Notes: generated by a model not told the origin, from the sequence alone. Positions 37,026 through 46,892 are shown, counted from the first letter of the stretch. The stretch is DNA of 64,000 nt from JALZAQ01 sp038253885 (GCA_038253885.1 JBBSGP010000001.1:62001-126000), one strand, 5' to 3'. Made by a program: numbers and translations.

Positions 37026-38699
37026 TCAGCTGCCCAGAGCCGCCCTTTCCCCGGCCGCGAAGCGACCCTCGGTGAGTCGCGCCGCCAGCGTGATGCCCAG
37101 CACGAGAAAGATCAGCAGCACGCTGTACGCGGCCGCCGTGCCGAAGGCCAGATCCCGCAGCTGCGACAGGATCTCCACCGATATCGGCCTGTTCGCGTGC
37201 GTGAACAGCACAACGCTGGCGACGAACTCACCGACCGCGGTCACGGCAGCCAGCATCGCTCCGGCCACCAGGCCCGGCCGTGCCGCCGGCAGGATCACCC
37301 GCCGCAGCGTCAGCCACCACGACGCACCGAGTCCTCGCGCCGCGTCCTCGAGCGATGGATCCATCTGCCGGAGCGACGCCTCGGTCGCGCTGGCGACGAG
37401 CGGGACGCCTCTCACGAAGTAGGCGAGGGGAAGAATCCAGAACGTTCCCACGAGCAGCAGGCGCGCCGTGAGCGGACTCGTGCGGTTGAACGTGGACGCC
37501 AGCCCGATCGCGATCGCGGTCGCGGGAATCGCCCACGGCAGGGCCACCAGCAGCTTCAGCAGCTGTCGTCCGCGGAAGCGGCGCAACACCAGCAGATAGG
37601 CCGCGATGAAGCACACGACGATGTTCGCCGCCGTGGAGATCGCCGCCATGAGCACGCTGTTCTTGATCGGCACCCAGAGCTGCGGGTCCGATGCGAGGCG
37701 GCGGAAGTTGTCAATCGTGTACTCGGGGGGGAGAAGCTGCGTCGTCCACGCACCATCCTTGGCGAACGAGACGAGAATGACCATCGCGTGCGGCAGGACC
37801 AGCACGATCACGAGGATCGCCGCAAGCACCGGGCTCATCGCGCGCGCGATCGGTGATCGCACGACGATGCGCGTGGCCCGTCCCTTTCCCGACATCGCGT
37901 AGCTCTTCCGGCGCTCCAGCCAGCGCAACAGCGCCAGCGCCGTCACCGCGCTGAGGGCCAGCACCGTGGTCTCGACGTACGCGAGCCCCATCGCCCCATT
38001 GAGCTTCGACGCCACGATCTGGGTGGACAGCACCCGCAAGCCGCCACCGAACACGTACGGCGCCGAGAAAGAGCTGAGGGAGCTCATGAACACGAGCAGC
38101 ATCGCGCCCGCGATGGAGGGCGTCAGCAGCGGCAGAGTGATCGATCTGAGACGCATGCCGCGCGAGGCCCCGAGCCCCGCCGCCGCCTCATCCAGCGTTG
38201 TGTCGAAGCGCTCCAGTCCCGCCGAGACGAAGAGAAAAACGTACACGTACATTGTGTAGGCGTGCACAAAGATGATCGCCCACACGCCGGTGAGCGTCCA
38301 CGGCGACTTCGGGAGACGGAGTGCCGCCTGGACTCCGCGCGTCACCAGGCCGCTCTCCCCGTACAGAAAGAGGAACGCGACAACGCCCACCAGCGGGGGC
38401 AGCGCCGCCGGCAGTGTCGCGATCGCTCCGAGCACGCGACGGCCGCGGAACTCGAAGCGGGTGAGCAGGAATGCCAGAGGCACGCCGATGAGCGTCGCCG
38501 AGATCACCGATCCCAGCGCGATCTCCATCGTCGTGACCAGCGCCTCGCGGTCGGCCGGGCTGTGCGCGAACTCTCGCCAGAGACCGAGCCCTTGCCCGAA
38601 GCTGCCAGCGATCACCGAGACGTTCGGGTAGACGACGCTCCACAGGAGCAGGAGCAGGGTTGGCCCGGCGAGCAGCCAGGTGCGGCCGCGCGAGGTCAC
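37026..38699 (-). CDS. Fbp-like ABC importer permease, double length
   Basis: The 557-residue protein has two fused sets of about six membrane segments. Each has an EAA loop that contacts the ATPase: EAAAGLGASRGMRLRSITLP in the first half and EDAARGLGASWWLTLRRVIL in the second. This is the layout of FbpB/SfuB/HitB ferric-iron permeases. It is the last gene of a four-gene unit; its start overlaps the ATPase stop by 4 bases. Ferric iron is the likeliest substrate, but thiamine-, phosphonate- or 2-aminoethylphosphonate-type systems share this design. Confidence 0.9.
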   Translation of the reverse strand: MTSRGRTWLLAGPTLLLLLWSVVYPNVSVIAGSFGQGLGLWREFAHSPADREALVTTMEIALGSVISATLIGVPLAFLLTRFEFRGRRVLGAIATLPAALPPLVGVVAFLFLYGESGLVTRGVQAALRLPKSPWTLTGVWAIIFVHAYTMYVYVFLFVSAGLERFDTTLDEAAAGLGASRGMRLRSITLPLLTPSIAGAMLLVFMSSLSSFSAPYVFGGGLRVLSTQIVASKLNGAMGLAYVETTVLALSAVTALALLRWLERRKSYAMSGKGRATRIVVRSPIARAMSPVLAAILVIVLVLPHAMVILVSFAKDGAWTTQLLPPEYTIDNFRRLASDPQLWVPIKNSVLMAAISTAANIVVCFIAAYLLVLRRFRGRQLLKLLVALPWAIPATAIAIGLASTFNRTSPLTARLLLVGTFWILPLAYFVRGVPLVASATEASLRQMDPSLEDAARGLGASWWLTLRRVILPAARPGLVAGAMLAAVTAVGEFVASVVLFTHANRPISVEILSQLRDLAFGTAAAYSVLLIFLVLGITLAARLTEGRFAAGERAALGS

Positions 38700-39751
38700 G
38701 GCGCCACGACCGCCACCGGCTCGCGCATGACCCGCACCATCACGCGCTCGCCCTGGCTCGGCGTCCGATCCACGGTGTGCAGCTCGACGACCACATCCTC
38801 GGAAAGCTTCACCCGATAGGCCATCAACGCACCGGCGAACCGGCGCTCCACGATCGTCCCGGGCCAGGCCTGGAGTGTGTCGCCGGAACAGAACTCCAGG
38901 GCATCGGGACGCAGCACTGCCAGCACGTCGCCGTTCGTCGTGACCCCCTTCGGCACCTCGGCGAAGAACTGCGCCTCCCGCTTACCGATGCGAAGCGTCG
39001 CCGACCGACCGTTCAGCCGGGCCGGCACCAGCGCCGCGCGCCCGATGAACTCGGCCACCTGCCGAGTGGACGGGTGATCGTACAGCTCCTCCGGCGTCCC
39101 TACCTGGAGCAACCGTCCGCGCTCGAGGAGGGCCACCCGGTCAGCGACCGCGAACGCATCCTCCTGGTCGTGGGTGACGAACAGGGCGGTCACACCGAGC
39201 CGGTGCAGCGTCGCCCGGAGCTCCTCTCGTGTGCTCCGGCGCAGCGTCGGATCCAGGTTCGAGAGGGGCTCGTCGAGGAGGAGCACTCGGGGCTCGAAGA
39301 CGAGTGCCCGAGCCAGCGCCACGCGTTGCTGCTCGCCCCCCGAGAGGGATTGCACCGCCCGGCGCTCGGCTCCCGCCAGACCCACGTTCTGCAGCGCTGC
39401 GGACGCCTTGGCGAGGCGGTCAGCCTTCCGGCCACCCCGCGCCTGCAGGCCGAACGCGACGTTGTCGCCGACATTCATGTGAGGGAAGAGCGCGTAGTGC
39501 TGGAACACCATCCCGAAATCGCGGCGCTCGGGGGGAAAAGCGGTGATGTCGCGCCCGTCGAGCAGCACACGGCCAGAGTCAGGAATCTCGTAGCCGGCCA
39601 CCATCCGCAGCGTCGTCGTCTTTCCCGAACCCGACGCGCCGATCAGCGCCATCAGCTCGCCCGGCGCCAGCTCGAGCGACAGGGCATCCACGGCCGCGTG
39701 CGACGCGAAGCGACGCGTGAGACCATCCAGCGCCAGCGTGCCGGCGCTCAC
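38696..39751 (-). CDS. Fbp/Pot-type ABC importer ATPase
   Basis: The true start is GTG 39751, which overlaps the binding-protein stop by 4 bases; the open frame extends far upstream only as an antiphase shadow. The 351-residue product has Walker A GASGSGKTT, Q-loop FQHYALFPHM, signature LSGGEQQRVALARAL, Walker B LLLDEPLSNLDP and switch VTHDQEDA. A C-terminal TOBE-like region follows (about residues 250-351), as in FbpC and PotA. It powers the permease encoded next. Confidence 0.92.
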   Translation of the reverse strand: MSAGTLALDGLTRRFASHAAVDALSLELAPGELMALIGASGSGKTTTLRMVAGYEIPDSGRVLLDGRDITAFPPERRDFGMVFQHYALFPHMNVGDNVAFGLQARGGRKADRLAKASAALQNVGLAGAERRAVQSLSGGEQQRVALARALVFEPRVLLLDEPLSNLDPTLRRSTREELRATLHRLGVTALFVTHDQEDAFAVADRVALLERGRLLQVGTPEELYDHPSTRQVAEFIGRAALVPARLNGRSATLRIGKREAQFFAEVPKGVTTNGDVLAVLRPDALEFCSGDTLQAWPGTIVERRFAGALMAYRVKLSEDVVVELHTVDRTPSQGERVMVRVMREPVAVVAP

Positions 39752-40788
39752 GAGCCCCGGCTGCGATTCCGGATGTTCGCGTCCCAGTACTTCATCCACT
39801 CGTCGAGGTGCAGGTCGAGAGCCTTGCGGTCCACGACCATCGGCTTGAGCTGGGGCATCGCCTCGCGTATCCACTGCGGCAGCGAATCCGGGGCGATGTC
39901 GGTGCGCGCCGGGATCCGGACGAACTTGTCCGCCGCCACGATGAGAGAGTGCTTGGTTGTCACGAACTCGTAGAACTGCTTCGCCTCGCGGGGGTGCTTG
40001 CTGCCGTGCACGAGCGCGATCGCATCGACCAGCACCGGGGTCCCGCTCGCCGGTACGACGTACTTCACCGGGATCCCGATACGCTGTTGGAGCGTGGCGA
40101 TGTCCGGCATGTTGTAGAGAGTGATGACTCCCTCCTGCCGGCCGAGCTTCTGATAGAGGATGCTCGGGTTGAGGGTGTACTCCTTGGTGTTCGCGTCCAG
40201 TCGCCGGAGCCAGTCGTAGCCCGCGTTGGGCGATCCGGTCTGCGCCACCGACCGGGCAATGATCCCGCCGAAGATGGCGCGCATCGACCCGGATGCGATC
40301 GGATCGCGGATGAGCACTTTCCCCTTCCACTTCGGATCGATGACATCGTCCCAGTCGCGGGGCGCTTCGGAATCGCTCACCGCCTTGCTGTTGTAGGCGA
40401 TCACCTCGGGAGTGAGATAGGTGCCGAACCAGCGGCCATCGGGGTCGCGTGCGTCAGGCGGAATGGCGCTCGCCCAGCTCGGCTGGTAGACATCGAGGAG
40501 CTTGTCGGTCACACCATGGCGAAAGCTCTCCGCCGGAGCGCCGAACCAGACGTCGGCCTGCGGGTTCGCCGCCTCCGCGCGGAGCCGGTCGAGCACCTCC
40601 TGCGACCCCATGTCCACCCACTGGACGTCGATCTCCGGATGGGCCTGCTCGAATTCCTGCTCGAAATAGCCGAGCAGATCCTTGCCATGGGGCGAATAGA
40701 CGGTGAGAACGGTTCGCCGGTCGCCACCGGAGCACGCGGCGAGAGCCGCCAGCGCCGCGCCGGCCCGCCACCAGCGCGATGACGTCAC
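39748..40788 (-). CDS. Fbp-like ABC importer substrate-binding lipoprotein
   Basis: The 346-residue protein starts with GTG 40788 and carries a lipoprotein signal with lipobox LAAC near residue 19. The mature part is a type II periplasmic binding fold: VLTVYSPHGKDLLGYFEQEF, ADVWFGAPAESF, GTYLTPEVIAYNS and NPSILYQKLGRQEGVITLYN. This matches iron(III)/AfuA-like binding proteins. The tandem-Tyr iron site of FbpA is not clearly recognisable here, so the ligand remains open. It overlaps the LmbE gene stop by 4 bases. Confidence 0.87.
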   Translation of the reverse strand: MTSSRWWRAGAALAALAACSGGDRRTVLTVYSPHGKDLLGYFEQEFEQAHPEIDVQWVDMGSQEVLDRLRAEAANPQADVWFGAPAESFRHGVTDKLLDVYQPSWASAIPPDARDPDGRWFGTYLTPEVIAYNSKAVSDSEAPRDWDDVIDPKWKGKVLIRDPIASGSMRAIFGGIIARSVAQTGSPNAGYDWLRRLDANTKEYTLNPSILYQKLGRQEGVITLYNMPDIATLQQRIGIPVKYVVPASGTPVLVDAIALVHGSKHPREAKQFYEFVTTKHSLIVAADKFVRIPARTDIAPDSLPQWIREAMPQLKPMVVDRKALDLHLDEWMKYWDANIRNRSRGS

Positions 40789-43352
40789 GGCGTGGCCGAG
40801 GGCGCCATCGCGCCGAGCAGGTTGGCGAACAGCCGGGCCGCGCCGGGATTGCCGGCCGGAAGCTGCCGGAAGAACGCGAGCGCGGTGTAGACGTACGTCC
40901 CGCGGCCGTAGGGAGCGATCAGCAGCGACCCGCTGTTTGGCGGCTCGCCCGGATCGTTCGTCGAGATGAGCGGCGCATAGTGCGGATCGAAGGTGTGCGC
41001 CATGTAGAGCGACCGCTCCTGCACCCAGTTGGAGAAGTCGACGGGCGTGATCCGGTTGGGCGTCGTGAATACCGGGTGATCCGGGACCAGCAGGCGGAGC
41101 GGCGCGGTCTCATCGGTGACGCGGTCGTGTGGTCGGGCGATGGTGATCGGATAGGGCATCATCCCGGGCCACGTCATCTCGTACTGGCCGTACTGCACGA
41201 TCATCGTCCCACCGTTCTTCACGTAGTCGAGCAGCCGCGAGTTGTTCGCCGCGAGCTCGGGGCTCGACTCGTAGGCGCGCGGGCCGACGACAATGGTGCT
41301 GTATCCGGCGAGACTGGTGCTGGCGAGCGCCGACGGGTCGAGCAACGTCAGCGGAACGCCGAGCTGCTGGAGCATCGGGGCGACGTTGTCTCCCACACCG
41401 GCGATGTAGGCGACGTTGAGTCGCGGCGGCAGCTTCACATCCACAGCTTCCACCGCCATCGCCGCGTCCCGGTAGAGCCTCTGTGGATGTATGTGCTCGT
41501 ACTCGATGGGGACGTAACCATTGGAGTAGCGCTGACCGCCGCTCTCGACGCTGGCGGAGATGGTGTGCCGTCCGGGCTGGAGCGCCCCCCGCAGCGTGAA
41601 CGTGACGCTGCGGACGGATCCCGGCTGCGGTAGCTCGACCGACCGTCGCGACGAGTCCGCGACGAGGCCCGCCGGAAGGTGCAGCGAGACCACCGCAGTG
41701 CGCGCATCGGAAGCCGCGCTCCGGACCTCGACCCGAAGCGTCCGCGTGAGCGGGACGTTGGCGCGGGCATACTCGACGGTCCGGTCGAGGGTCAGCGAGA
41801 GGGGTGGTGCCGCCGCGAGTGGACGGTTGATGTCACCGCGCACCGGATCGGCAAAGTGCAACGCCACCGGAAGGGTGACGACGAAGCGGGCAGGTCCCGA
41901 CTGGATGTAGGCGCTCACCTCGGTCGCATTGCGCTGCTCGGCGGTAGATCCATCGATCCGGGTGGAGTAGAGGTCACCGACGCGCGGCGTCTCGAGCCAC
42001 CACGGGCTGGTGCGAGCCGCTGCTTTCATGGTGAACGTCACCGACGCGGAGCTGTCCGGCGCGATGTTGACCGGCGCGGCGGGCGGTGCCCCGACAAAGC
42101 TCTCGCCGCCCGCCGTGAGGTGTGCCAGCGTCACCGGCTGTCGGCCGCGGTTGTACACCGTCACGGTGACCGGCACGCTGTCGCCGATGGCAACGATCTC
42201 GCGCGGCGCATTCGCTTCGATCGCAACCCCGGTCGCCAGCTGCAGTGCGTCGTCGAGGCGCCTGAGCAGCAGCAACAACACGTCGCCCAGTCGCACCTCG
42301 GCGTCGGTCGGGCGGCGCTCGAGCTTGGTCGGCAGCATCGCCGCGGCCAGCTCACCGGCGCGCGCCAGCGGCGTCACCACCGCCGCCGGATTGGCCAGAT
42401 TCACGCGCTGCTGCACGCTCGTGATCAAGGCGCGCAGTGAGTCGAGCTTCCCCTGGTCCGCTGGGACAAGCAGCGGCCGGATGGCGTAGACCGTCGTGTC
42501 CAGGCCGTCGAACAGAGACGTCTCCTGCTTGGGATCCGCTGGCGCGCCGACGCGCGACGCTTCTCGCTTCACGCAGTCCAGCCGCGCGCCTTTGCGCTGG
42601 AGCACGCCAAAGCCCTGCGACTTGTGCTGCGATCGGCTCTCGGCGGCGATCTCCGCGTACGACTCCCCGAGCAACGGGCTGTACTCCCCGACGTTCACGC
42701 AGAGCGTCGATGTCGCCTGAGCAAAGAAGGCACCGCGATAGAACTTGAGCGGCGTCCACCCACCCAATCCGAGCGTCTTCTCGCGCGGAAAGCGCAACGT
42801 GTCGGCGGCCGCATCAAAGGCCTCCCGGGCGAGGATGCCAGCGACCTGATGCTGGCCATGGCCATCCCGTGGCGTGCCGGAGAAGACGCTGATGACAACC
42901 TGTGGCCGGAAAGAGCGGATGACCGTCACGACATCGCCCAGCAGAGAATCGTGGGGCCAGTGGGAGAATGCTTCGTCGGCGCTCTTGGAGAAGCCGAAGT
43001 CGTAGGCGCGGGTGAAGAACTGGTGAGCTCCGTCCACCCGCCGTGCCGCCAGAAGCTCCTCGGTGCGGATCACGCCAAGCGCTTCACCCAGCTGGTTGCC
43101 GATGAGGTTCTGCCCGCCATCGCCCCGCGTGAGGGAGAGATAGGCCGTCTCGACGTGTCGCCCCCGAGCGAGCCAGGTGATGAGGCGCGTGTCCTCGTCG
43201 TCGGGGTGAGCGCCGATCATGAGCACCCGTGTCGAGACGGGAAGCCCGGCGATGGCCTCTCCCAGCGCAGCGGCGCCGCGCTCCTGCGCGCGGGCGGGGC
43301 GCGGCGCCGCGATCAGCCAAGCGACGGAGGCGGCAAGAGCGATTCGATTCAC
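40785..43352 (-). CDS. Exported LmbE/PIG-L deacetylase with large C-terminal extension
   Basis: The 855-residue protein has a signal peptide (ending near PARAQ) and an LmbE/PIG-L domain in the first 250 residues. Its zinc motif is GAHPDDED, followed by SLTRGDGGQN and DGHGQHQVAG. A middle region resembles NEW3-like beta domains (VTVTVYNRGRQPVTLAHL). The C-terminal 200 residues look like a glutamine-amidotransferase-type or ThuA-type fold (VAYIAGVGDNVAPML, YSTIVVGPRAYESSPELAAN). LmbE enzymes remove N-acetyl groups from GlcNAc-type conjugates. The gene is first in an overlapping unit with the Fbp-like transporter, an unusual pairing. Confidence 0.82.
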   Translation of the reverse strand: MNRIALAASVAWLIAAPRPARAQERGAAALGEAIAGLPVSTRVLMIGAHPDDEDTRLITWLARGRHVETAYLSLTRGDGGQNLIGNQLGEALGVIRTEELLAARRVDGAHQFFTRAYDFGFSKSADEAFSHWPHDSLLGDVVTVIRSFRPQVVISVFSGTPRDGHGQHQVAGILAREAFDAAADTLRFPREKTLGLGGWTPLKFYRGAFFAQATSTLCVNVGEYSPLLGESYAEIAAESRSQHKSQGFGVLQRKGARLDCVKREASRVGAPADPKQETSLFDGLDTTVYAIRPLLVPADQGKLDSLRALITSVQQRVNLANPAAVVTPLARAGELAAAMLPTKLERRPTDAEVRLGDVLLLLLRRLDDALQLATGVAIEANAPREIVAIGDSVPVTVTVYNRGRQPVTLAHLTAGGESFVGAPPAAPVNIAPDSSASVTFTMKAAARTSPWWLETPRVGDLYSTRIDGSTAEQRNATEVSAYIQSGPARFVVTLPVALHFADPVRGDINRPLAAAPPLSLTLDRTVEYARANVPLTRTLRVEVRSAASDARTAVVSLHLPAGLVADSSRRSVELPQPGSVRSVTFTLRGALQPGRHTISASVESGGQRYSNGYVPIEYEHIHPQRLYRDAAMAVEAVDVKLPPRLNVAYIAGVGDNVAPMLQQLGVPLTLLDPSALASTSLAGYSTIVVGPRAYESSPELAANNSRLLDYVKNGGTMIVQYGQYEMTWPGMMPYPITIARPHDRVTDETAPLRLLVPDHPVFTTPNRITPVDFSNWVQERSLYMAHTFDPHYAPLISTNDPGEPPNSGSLLIAPYGRGTYVYTALAFFRQLPAGNPGAARLFANLLGAMAPSATP

Positions 43353-43406
43353 GAGAGGAATGTTGAGGGGTGCATCACTGCCGGCCGATCGCGGCCGCCC
43401 AGCCGA

Positions 43407-46193
43407 TCATCGCGACGCGGCCGCCGCCCGGCGTTGCTCGGGGGCCGGATCGCGCGAGCTCGTGAGCACCTCGGCAACGATCCGTCCCTGCTCCGCCTGA
43501 TGCGATGCGGCGTAGCCCTCGGCCGGGCTCGCTCGCTCCGGACGACCAATGTACCGCACCGGCAGCGCGTTCCCGGCTGCCGCGCGCAGGCGCGGGGCGA
43601 CGAAGGTCCAGGCGCCCATGTTCTTCGGTTCCTCCTGCGCCCACGCGATCTCCGTCACGCCCGAATAGCGATCGATGATGCGGCCCACCGCCTCGTGCGG
43701 CCAGGGAGACAGCTCGTCCACGCGCACCAGCGCCACGGCACCGTCGTGTCGTTGCGTGGCAGCGTCGTAGTACACCTTGCCGCTGCAGAAGACCAGGCGC
43801 CGGATGTCGCCCGAGCGACCGGCTGCGACGTCGTCATCCACGACCGCCTGGAACGAGCCGGTCACCAGATCCTCCAGCCGCGATGCCGCCTCCGGCAATC
43901 GAAGCAGGCTCTTCGGCTGCATCAGGACGAGCGGCCGGCGCGCGGCATCGCGGGCCTGCCGTCGCAGAATGTGGAAGTACTGCGCCGGAGTCGACGGGTT
44001 GGCCACCCGCAGGTTGCCCTCGGCACAGAGCTGCAGAAAGCGCTCGAGGCGCGCACTCGAGTGTTCGGGACCCTGACCCTCGTAACCGTGCGGGAGGAGC
44101 AGAACGAGGCCGCAGTTCTGTCCCCACTTGGCGCGATCGGCAGCCAGGAACTGGTCGATGATCGGCTGCGCCACATTTCCGAAGTCTCCGAACTGCGCTT
44201 CCCACAGCACCAGCGCATCCGCGGCGGCGACGCTGTAGCCGTACTCGAAGCCCATCACCGCGCTCTCGGACAGAGCGCTGTTGTAGATCTCGAACAGGCC
44301 GCGCGCGCCAGGCAGGTGTTGCAGGGGAGTGTGGGTCGCGCCTGTCCGATGGTCGTGCAGAACGGCCTGGCGGTGGGAGAAGGTGCCGCGCTCGACATCC
44401 TGTCCCGTCAGTCGGACAGAGACGCCTTCGACCAGCAACGAGGCGAACGCGAGCGCTTCCGCGTGGCCCCAGTCGATGCGGCCGCGTTCCCCGAGCTCCG
44501 TCTGCTTGCGCTCGGTGAGGGCTGCGCGGCGCAGCTGCAGCTGCTTGCCGAGCTTGGGCAGAGGCTGGAAGTCTGCCGGCCACGCCACCACGCGCTCGTT
44601 GAGCGCGGCGATCTGTTCGGCCGGCAGCGCCGTCTCGACAGTCGCGGGCTTCACCGCCGCGCTCCGGTCACCGGGCTCGTTCTCCGCCGTATCGCCGTCG
44701 CGCGCGCGGAGCTCGTCGTTGATGCGCTCCAGCTGTCCCATCGCCTCGGCTTCCAGCCGCCGCACATCCTCAGCGGTAATCACTCCCTCGCCGACGAGCC
44801 GCTTTCCCCACACCTCTCGGGGAGACGGGTGCGCCTTGATGGCGGCGGCCTGGATAGGCTGGGTGAACGCTGGCTCGTCGGTTTCATTGTGCCCGTGACG
44901 GCGATAGCCGACGACGTCGATGAGAAAATCTCTCCCGAACCGCTCGCGATAGGCGAGCCCGAGCCAGACCGCGGCGAGGCACGATTCGATATCGTCACCA
45001 TTCACGTGGACGATCGGGATCTCGAAGCCCTTGGCGAGGTCGCTGGCATAGTACGTCGAGCGACCATCGGCGGGATCGGTGGTGAAGCCCACCTGATTGT
45101 TTGCGATGATGTGCAGCGTGCCGCCGGTGCTGAATCCACGGAGCCGGGAGAGGTTGAGGGTTTCCGGAACGATTCCCTCGCCCGGAAACGCGGCATCCCC
45201 GTGGACGAGCATCGGGAGGACGGCGCCGCCCTCGAACGGTGCGCCGGCCTGGCCGGTCCGCTGCAATGCTCGCGAGACTCCCTCGACGACCGGATTCACG
45301 AACTCGAGATGGCTCGGGTTCGGCACCAGATGCACGTCGATGCGGCGCTCTCCAGCCTGCCGCACCGTCCGCGCTCCGAGATGATATTTGACATCGCCGG
45401 TATCGCTCGCCGCATTGATCGTGGCATGCTTGCCCGCGAACTCCTCGAAGATTGTCGCGTAGGGCTTGTCCAGGATGTGGGCGAGGACGTTGATGCGGCC
45501 ACGATGGGCCATGCCGATGACGACATCGCGGGCACCGGCCTCTGACGCACCGTCGATGGCGGCCTCCATCATGGGCACCAGGGCATCGGTTCCCTCGATG
45601 GAGAAGCGCTTCGCTCCTTGATACGCGCGGCCGAGAAAGCGCTCGAGCGCGTCCACCTGCGTCAGCCGCCGCAGCGCCGCGACCTTCTCCTCGGGCGTCA
45701 GCGCGCGACGCATGGTCTCTCGCTCGATGACATCGCGGAACCACTCGCGCTCCGTCTCGTCCGCCAGGTGCTCGAACTCGAAGCCGATCGCGGACGAGTA
45801 GAGGCGCCGCAGTCGTGCCACGGCGTCAGCGGCGGTGGGCGAATCGTCGAAGCCGACAGCGGCTCCGGGGATCGGCGCGAGATCCTCGTCGGTGATGCCG
45901 TGGAACGCCGCCGTCAGCTCGGCCGCGCCGCCGGCTGGCGAGCCGAGCGGATCGAGTGAGACCGCAAAATGTCCGTGCTGCCGAATGGCCTGCACCAGAC
46001 CGGCGGCGCCGGCCACCTTGCGAAGCGAGGCGGTGTCCGCGGGCGGCGAGACTCGTCCACCGCCCAGGCTTTCGGCGAAGCGAAAAAACTGTCGCCACGA
46101 GTCGTCCACGGCTGCCGGGTCGCGTCGATACGTTTCGTACTGCTCGGCGACGTAGCCGTCGTTGAACGGGCTCAGGATCGGAAGCGTGCTCAT
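43407..46193 (-). CDS. sucA: 2-oxoglutarate dehydrogenase E1 component
   Basis: The 928-residue protein matches SucA across its length. The N-terminal peptide LSPFNDGYVAEQYETYRRDP resembles the E2-binding segment. Thiamine diphosphate and active-site blocks are GMAHRGRINVLAHILDKPY, VNGDDIESCLAAVWLGL and YRRHGHNETDEPAFTQP. The transketolase-like C-terminal half has FEYGYSVAAADALVLWEAQF and LPHGYEGQGPEHSSARLERF. It catalyses the oxidative decarboxylation step of the TCA cycle. The E2 (sucB) and E3 genes are not next to it, so the complex is encoded at separate loci. It is divergent from the pilin gene. Confidence 0.95.
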   Translation of the reverse strand: MSTLPILSPFNDGYVAEQYETYRRDPAAVDDSWRQFFRFAESLGGGRVSPPADTASLRKVAGAAGLVQAIRQHGHFAVSLDPLGSPAGGAAELTAAFHGITDEDLAPIPGAAVGFDDSPTAADAVARLRRLYSSAIGFEFEHLADETEREWFRDVIERETMRRALTPEEKVAALRRLTQVDALERFLGRAYQGAKRFSIEGTDALVPMMEAAIDGASEAGARDVVIGMAHRGRINVLAHILDKPYATIFEEFAGKHATINAASDTGDVKYHLGARTVRQAGERRIDVHLVPNPSHLEFVNPVVEGVSRALQRTGQAGAPFEGGAVLPMLVHGDAAFPGEGIVPETLNLSRLRGFSTGGTLHIIANNQVGFTTDPADGRSTYYASDLAKGFEIPIVHVNGDDIESCLAAVWLGLAYRERFGRDFLIDVVGYRRHGHNETDEPAFTQPIQAAAIKAHPSPREVWGKRLVGEGVITAEDVRRLEAEAMGQLERINDELRARDGDTAENEPGDRSAAVKPATVETALPAEQIAALNERVVAWPADFQPLPKLGKQLQLRRAALTERKQTELGERGRIDWGHAEALAFASLLVEGVSVRLTGQDVERGTFSHRQAVLHDHRTGATHTPLQHLPGARGLFEIYNSALSESAVMGFEYGYSVAAADALVLWEAQFGDFGNVAQPIIDQFLAADRAKWGQNCGLVLLLPHGYEGQGPEHSSARLERFLQLCAEGNLRVANPSTPAQYFHILRRQARDAARRPLVLMQPKSLLRLPEAASRLEDLVTGSFQAVVDDDVAAGRSGDIRRLVFCSGKVYYDAATQRHDGAVALVRVDELSPWPHEAVGRIIDRYSGVTEIAWAQEEPKNMGAWTFVAPRLRAAAGNALPVRYIGRPERASPAEGYAASHQAEQGRIVAEVLTSSRDPAPEQRRAAAASR

Positions 46194-46317
46194 CCGGCGA
46201 AATGTACAGCCACGGGTATGTGACGACCACGAGGGGGCTGGCTCCGGAAGCCGTGCTGACCTGGGGTTTCGGCAGCCGGCTCAGGAGCCCCTCGCCGATT
46301 GCATTCCGCCGCGCTTT

Positions 46318-46330
46318 TTGCGAATCGCAA
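46318..46330. promoter_or_regulatory. Perfect inverted repeat, possible operator
   Basis: TTGCGA-A-TCGCAA is a perfect 6-1-6 inverted repeat in the 309-base gap between sucA and the pilin gene, about 78 bases upstream of the sigma-54-like promoter and 125 bases upstream of the sucA start. It could bind a dimeric regulator of either gene. No known regulator site is assigned. Confidence 0.3.
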
Positions 46331-46408
46331 GGGAGAAATAGCCCCCCGGAAAGCCCTAAAGATGCTGTAAATCGTTGCTGCGGAGCTATTTAAAGAACAA
46401 AGACCCAA

Positions 46409-46424
46409 TGGCACCGAGAATGCT
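46409..46424 (+). promoter_or_regulatory. Sigma-54-like promoter of the pilin gene
   Basis: TGGCAC at 46409-46414, five bases, then ATGCT at 46420-46424 matches the -24/-12 sigma-54 pattern (TGGCAC-N5-TTGCW) with one mismatch. The key GG and GC pairs are 12 bases apart. Transcription would start near 46434, leaving about 70 bases of leader. Pilin genes are classic sigma-54/PilR targets. The surrounding 46194-46502 gap is AT-richer than the genome and otherwise holds the sucA promoter and one inverted repeat. Confidence 0.5.
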
Positions 46425-46502
46425 TTCCTCAGTCGCAGAAATATTGGGCTTTACCCGCCGCGCCAACGGGGCGCGACATACATCCTGAGGAGGATGGCCA
46501 CA

Positions 46503-46892
46503 ATGAAGACGCACATGCGCAAGGGCTTCACCCTGATCGAGCTGTTGATCGTGGTCGTGATCATCGGCATTCTGGCCGCGATCGCGATCCCGAAGTTCGC
46601 CAACACGAAGGACAAGGCGTACTTCGCCACGATCAAGACCGACCTGCGTAATCTGGCGACGGCCGAAGAGGGCTACTTCGCCGATAACCAGACCTACTCG
46701 ACGTCCCTCTCGGCGGTCAACGACGCGCCGTCGAAGAACGTGACAATCACGATCACCAGCACCGGCATCACCAAGGGTTGGTCGGCCGTGGGTGTGAACT
46801 CGGCGATCTCGGGCACGGCCAACAGCTGCCAGATTCATGTCGGCGGCGATGTGGGCGCGGGCCAGCTGGACGGCGTCGTCTCCTGCCCGTAA
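46503..46892 (+). CDS. Type IV major pilin-like protein (type IVa prepilin)
   Basis: The 129-residue protein has a textbook prepilin N-terminus. A short basic leader is cut by PilD after Gly in MRKG/FTLIELL, leaving Phe1 and Glu5, followed by the hydrophobic helix IVVVIIGILAAIAIPKF. The C-terminal part is a small globular domain with a Cys pair (NSCQIH and VVSCP at the end) that would close the D-region loop. I chose ATG 46503 because GAGGAGG at 46487-46493 is then spaced nine bases away; ATG 46494 abuts the Shine-Dalgarno. It stands alone, without pilus assembly genes, and is flanked by a sigma-54-like promoter and a strong terminator, so it is probably highly expressed. Confidence 0.93.
   Translation: MKTHMRKGFTLIELLIVVVIIGILAAIAIPKFANTKDKAYFATIKTDLRNLATAEEGYFADNQTYSTSLSAVNDAPSKNVTITITSTGITKGWSAVGVNSAISGTANSCQIHVGGDVGAGQLDGVVSCP

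Noticed and set aside
42624..45545. A 973-residue plus-strand open frame
   Set aside because: It is antisense to sucA and the deacetylase gene, both with clear motifs; the translated text looks compositional, not protein-like.
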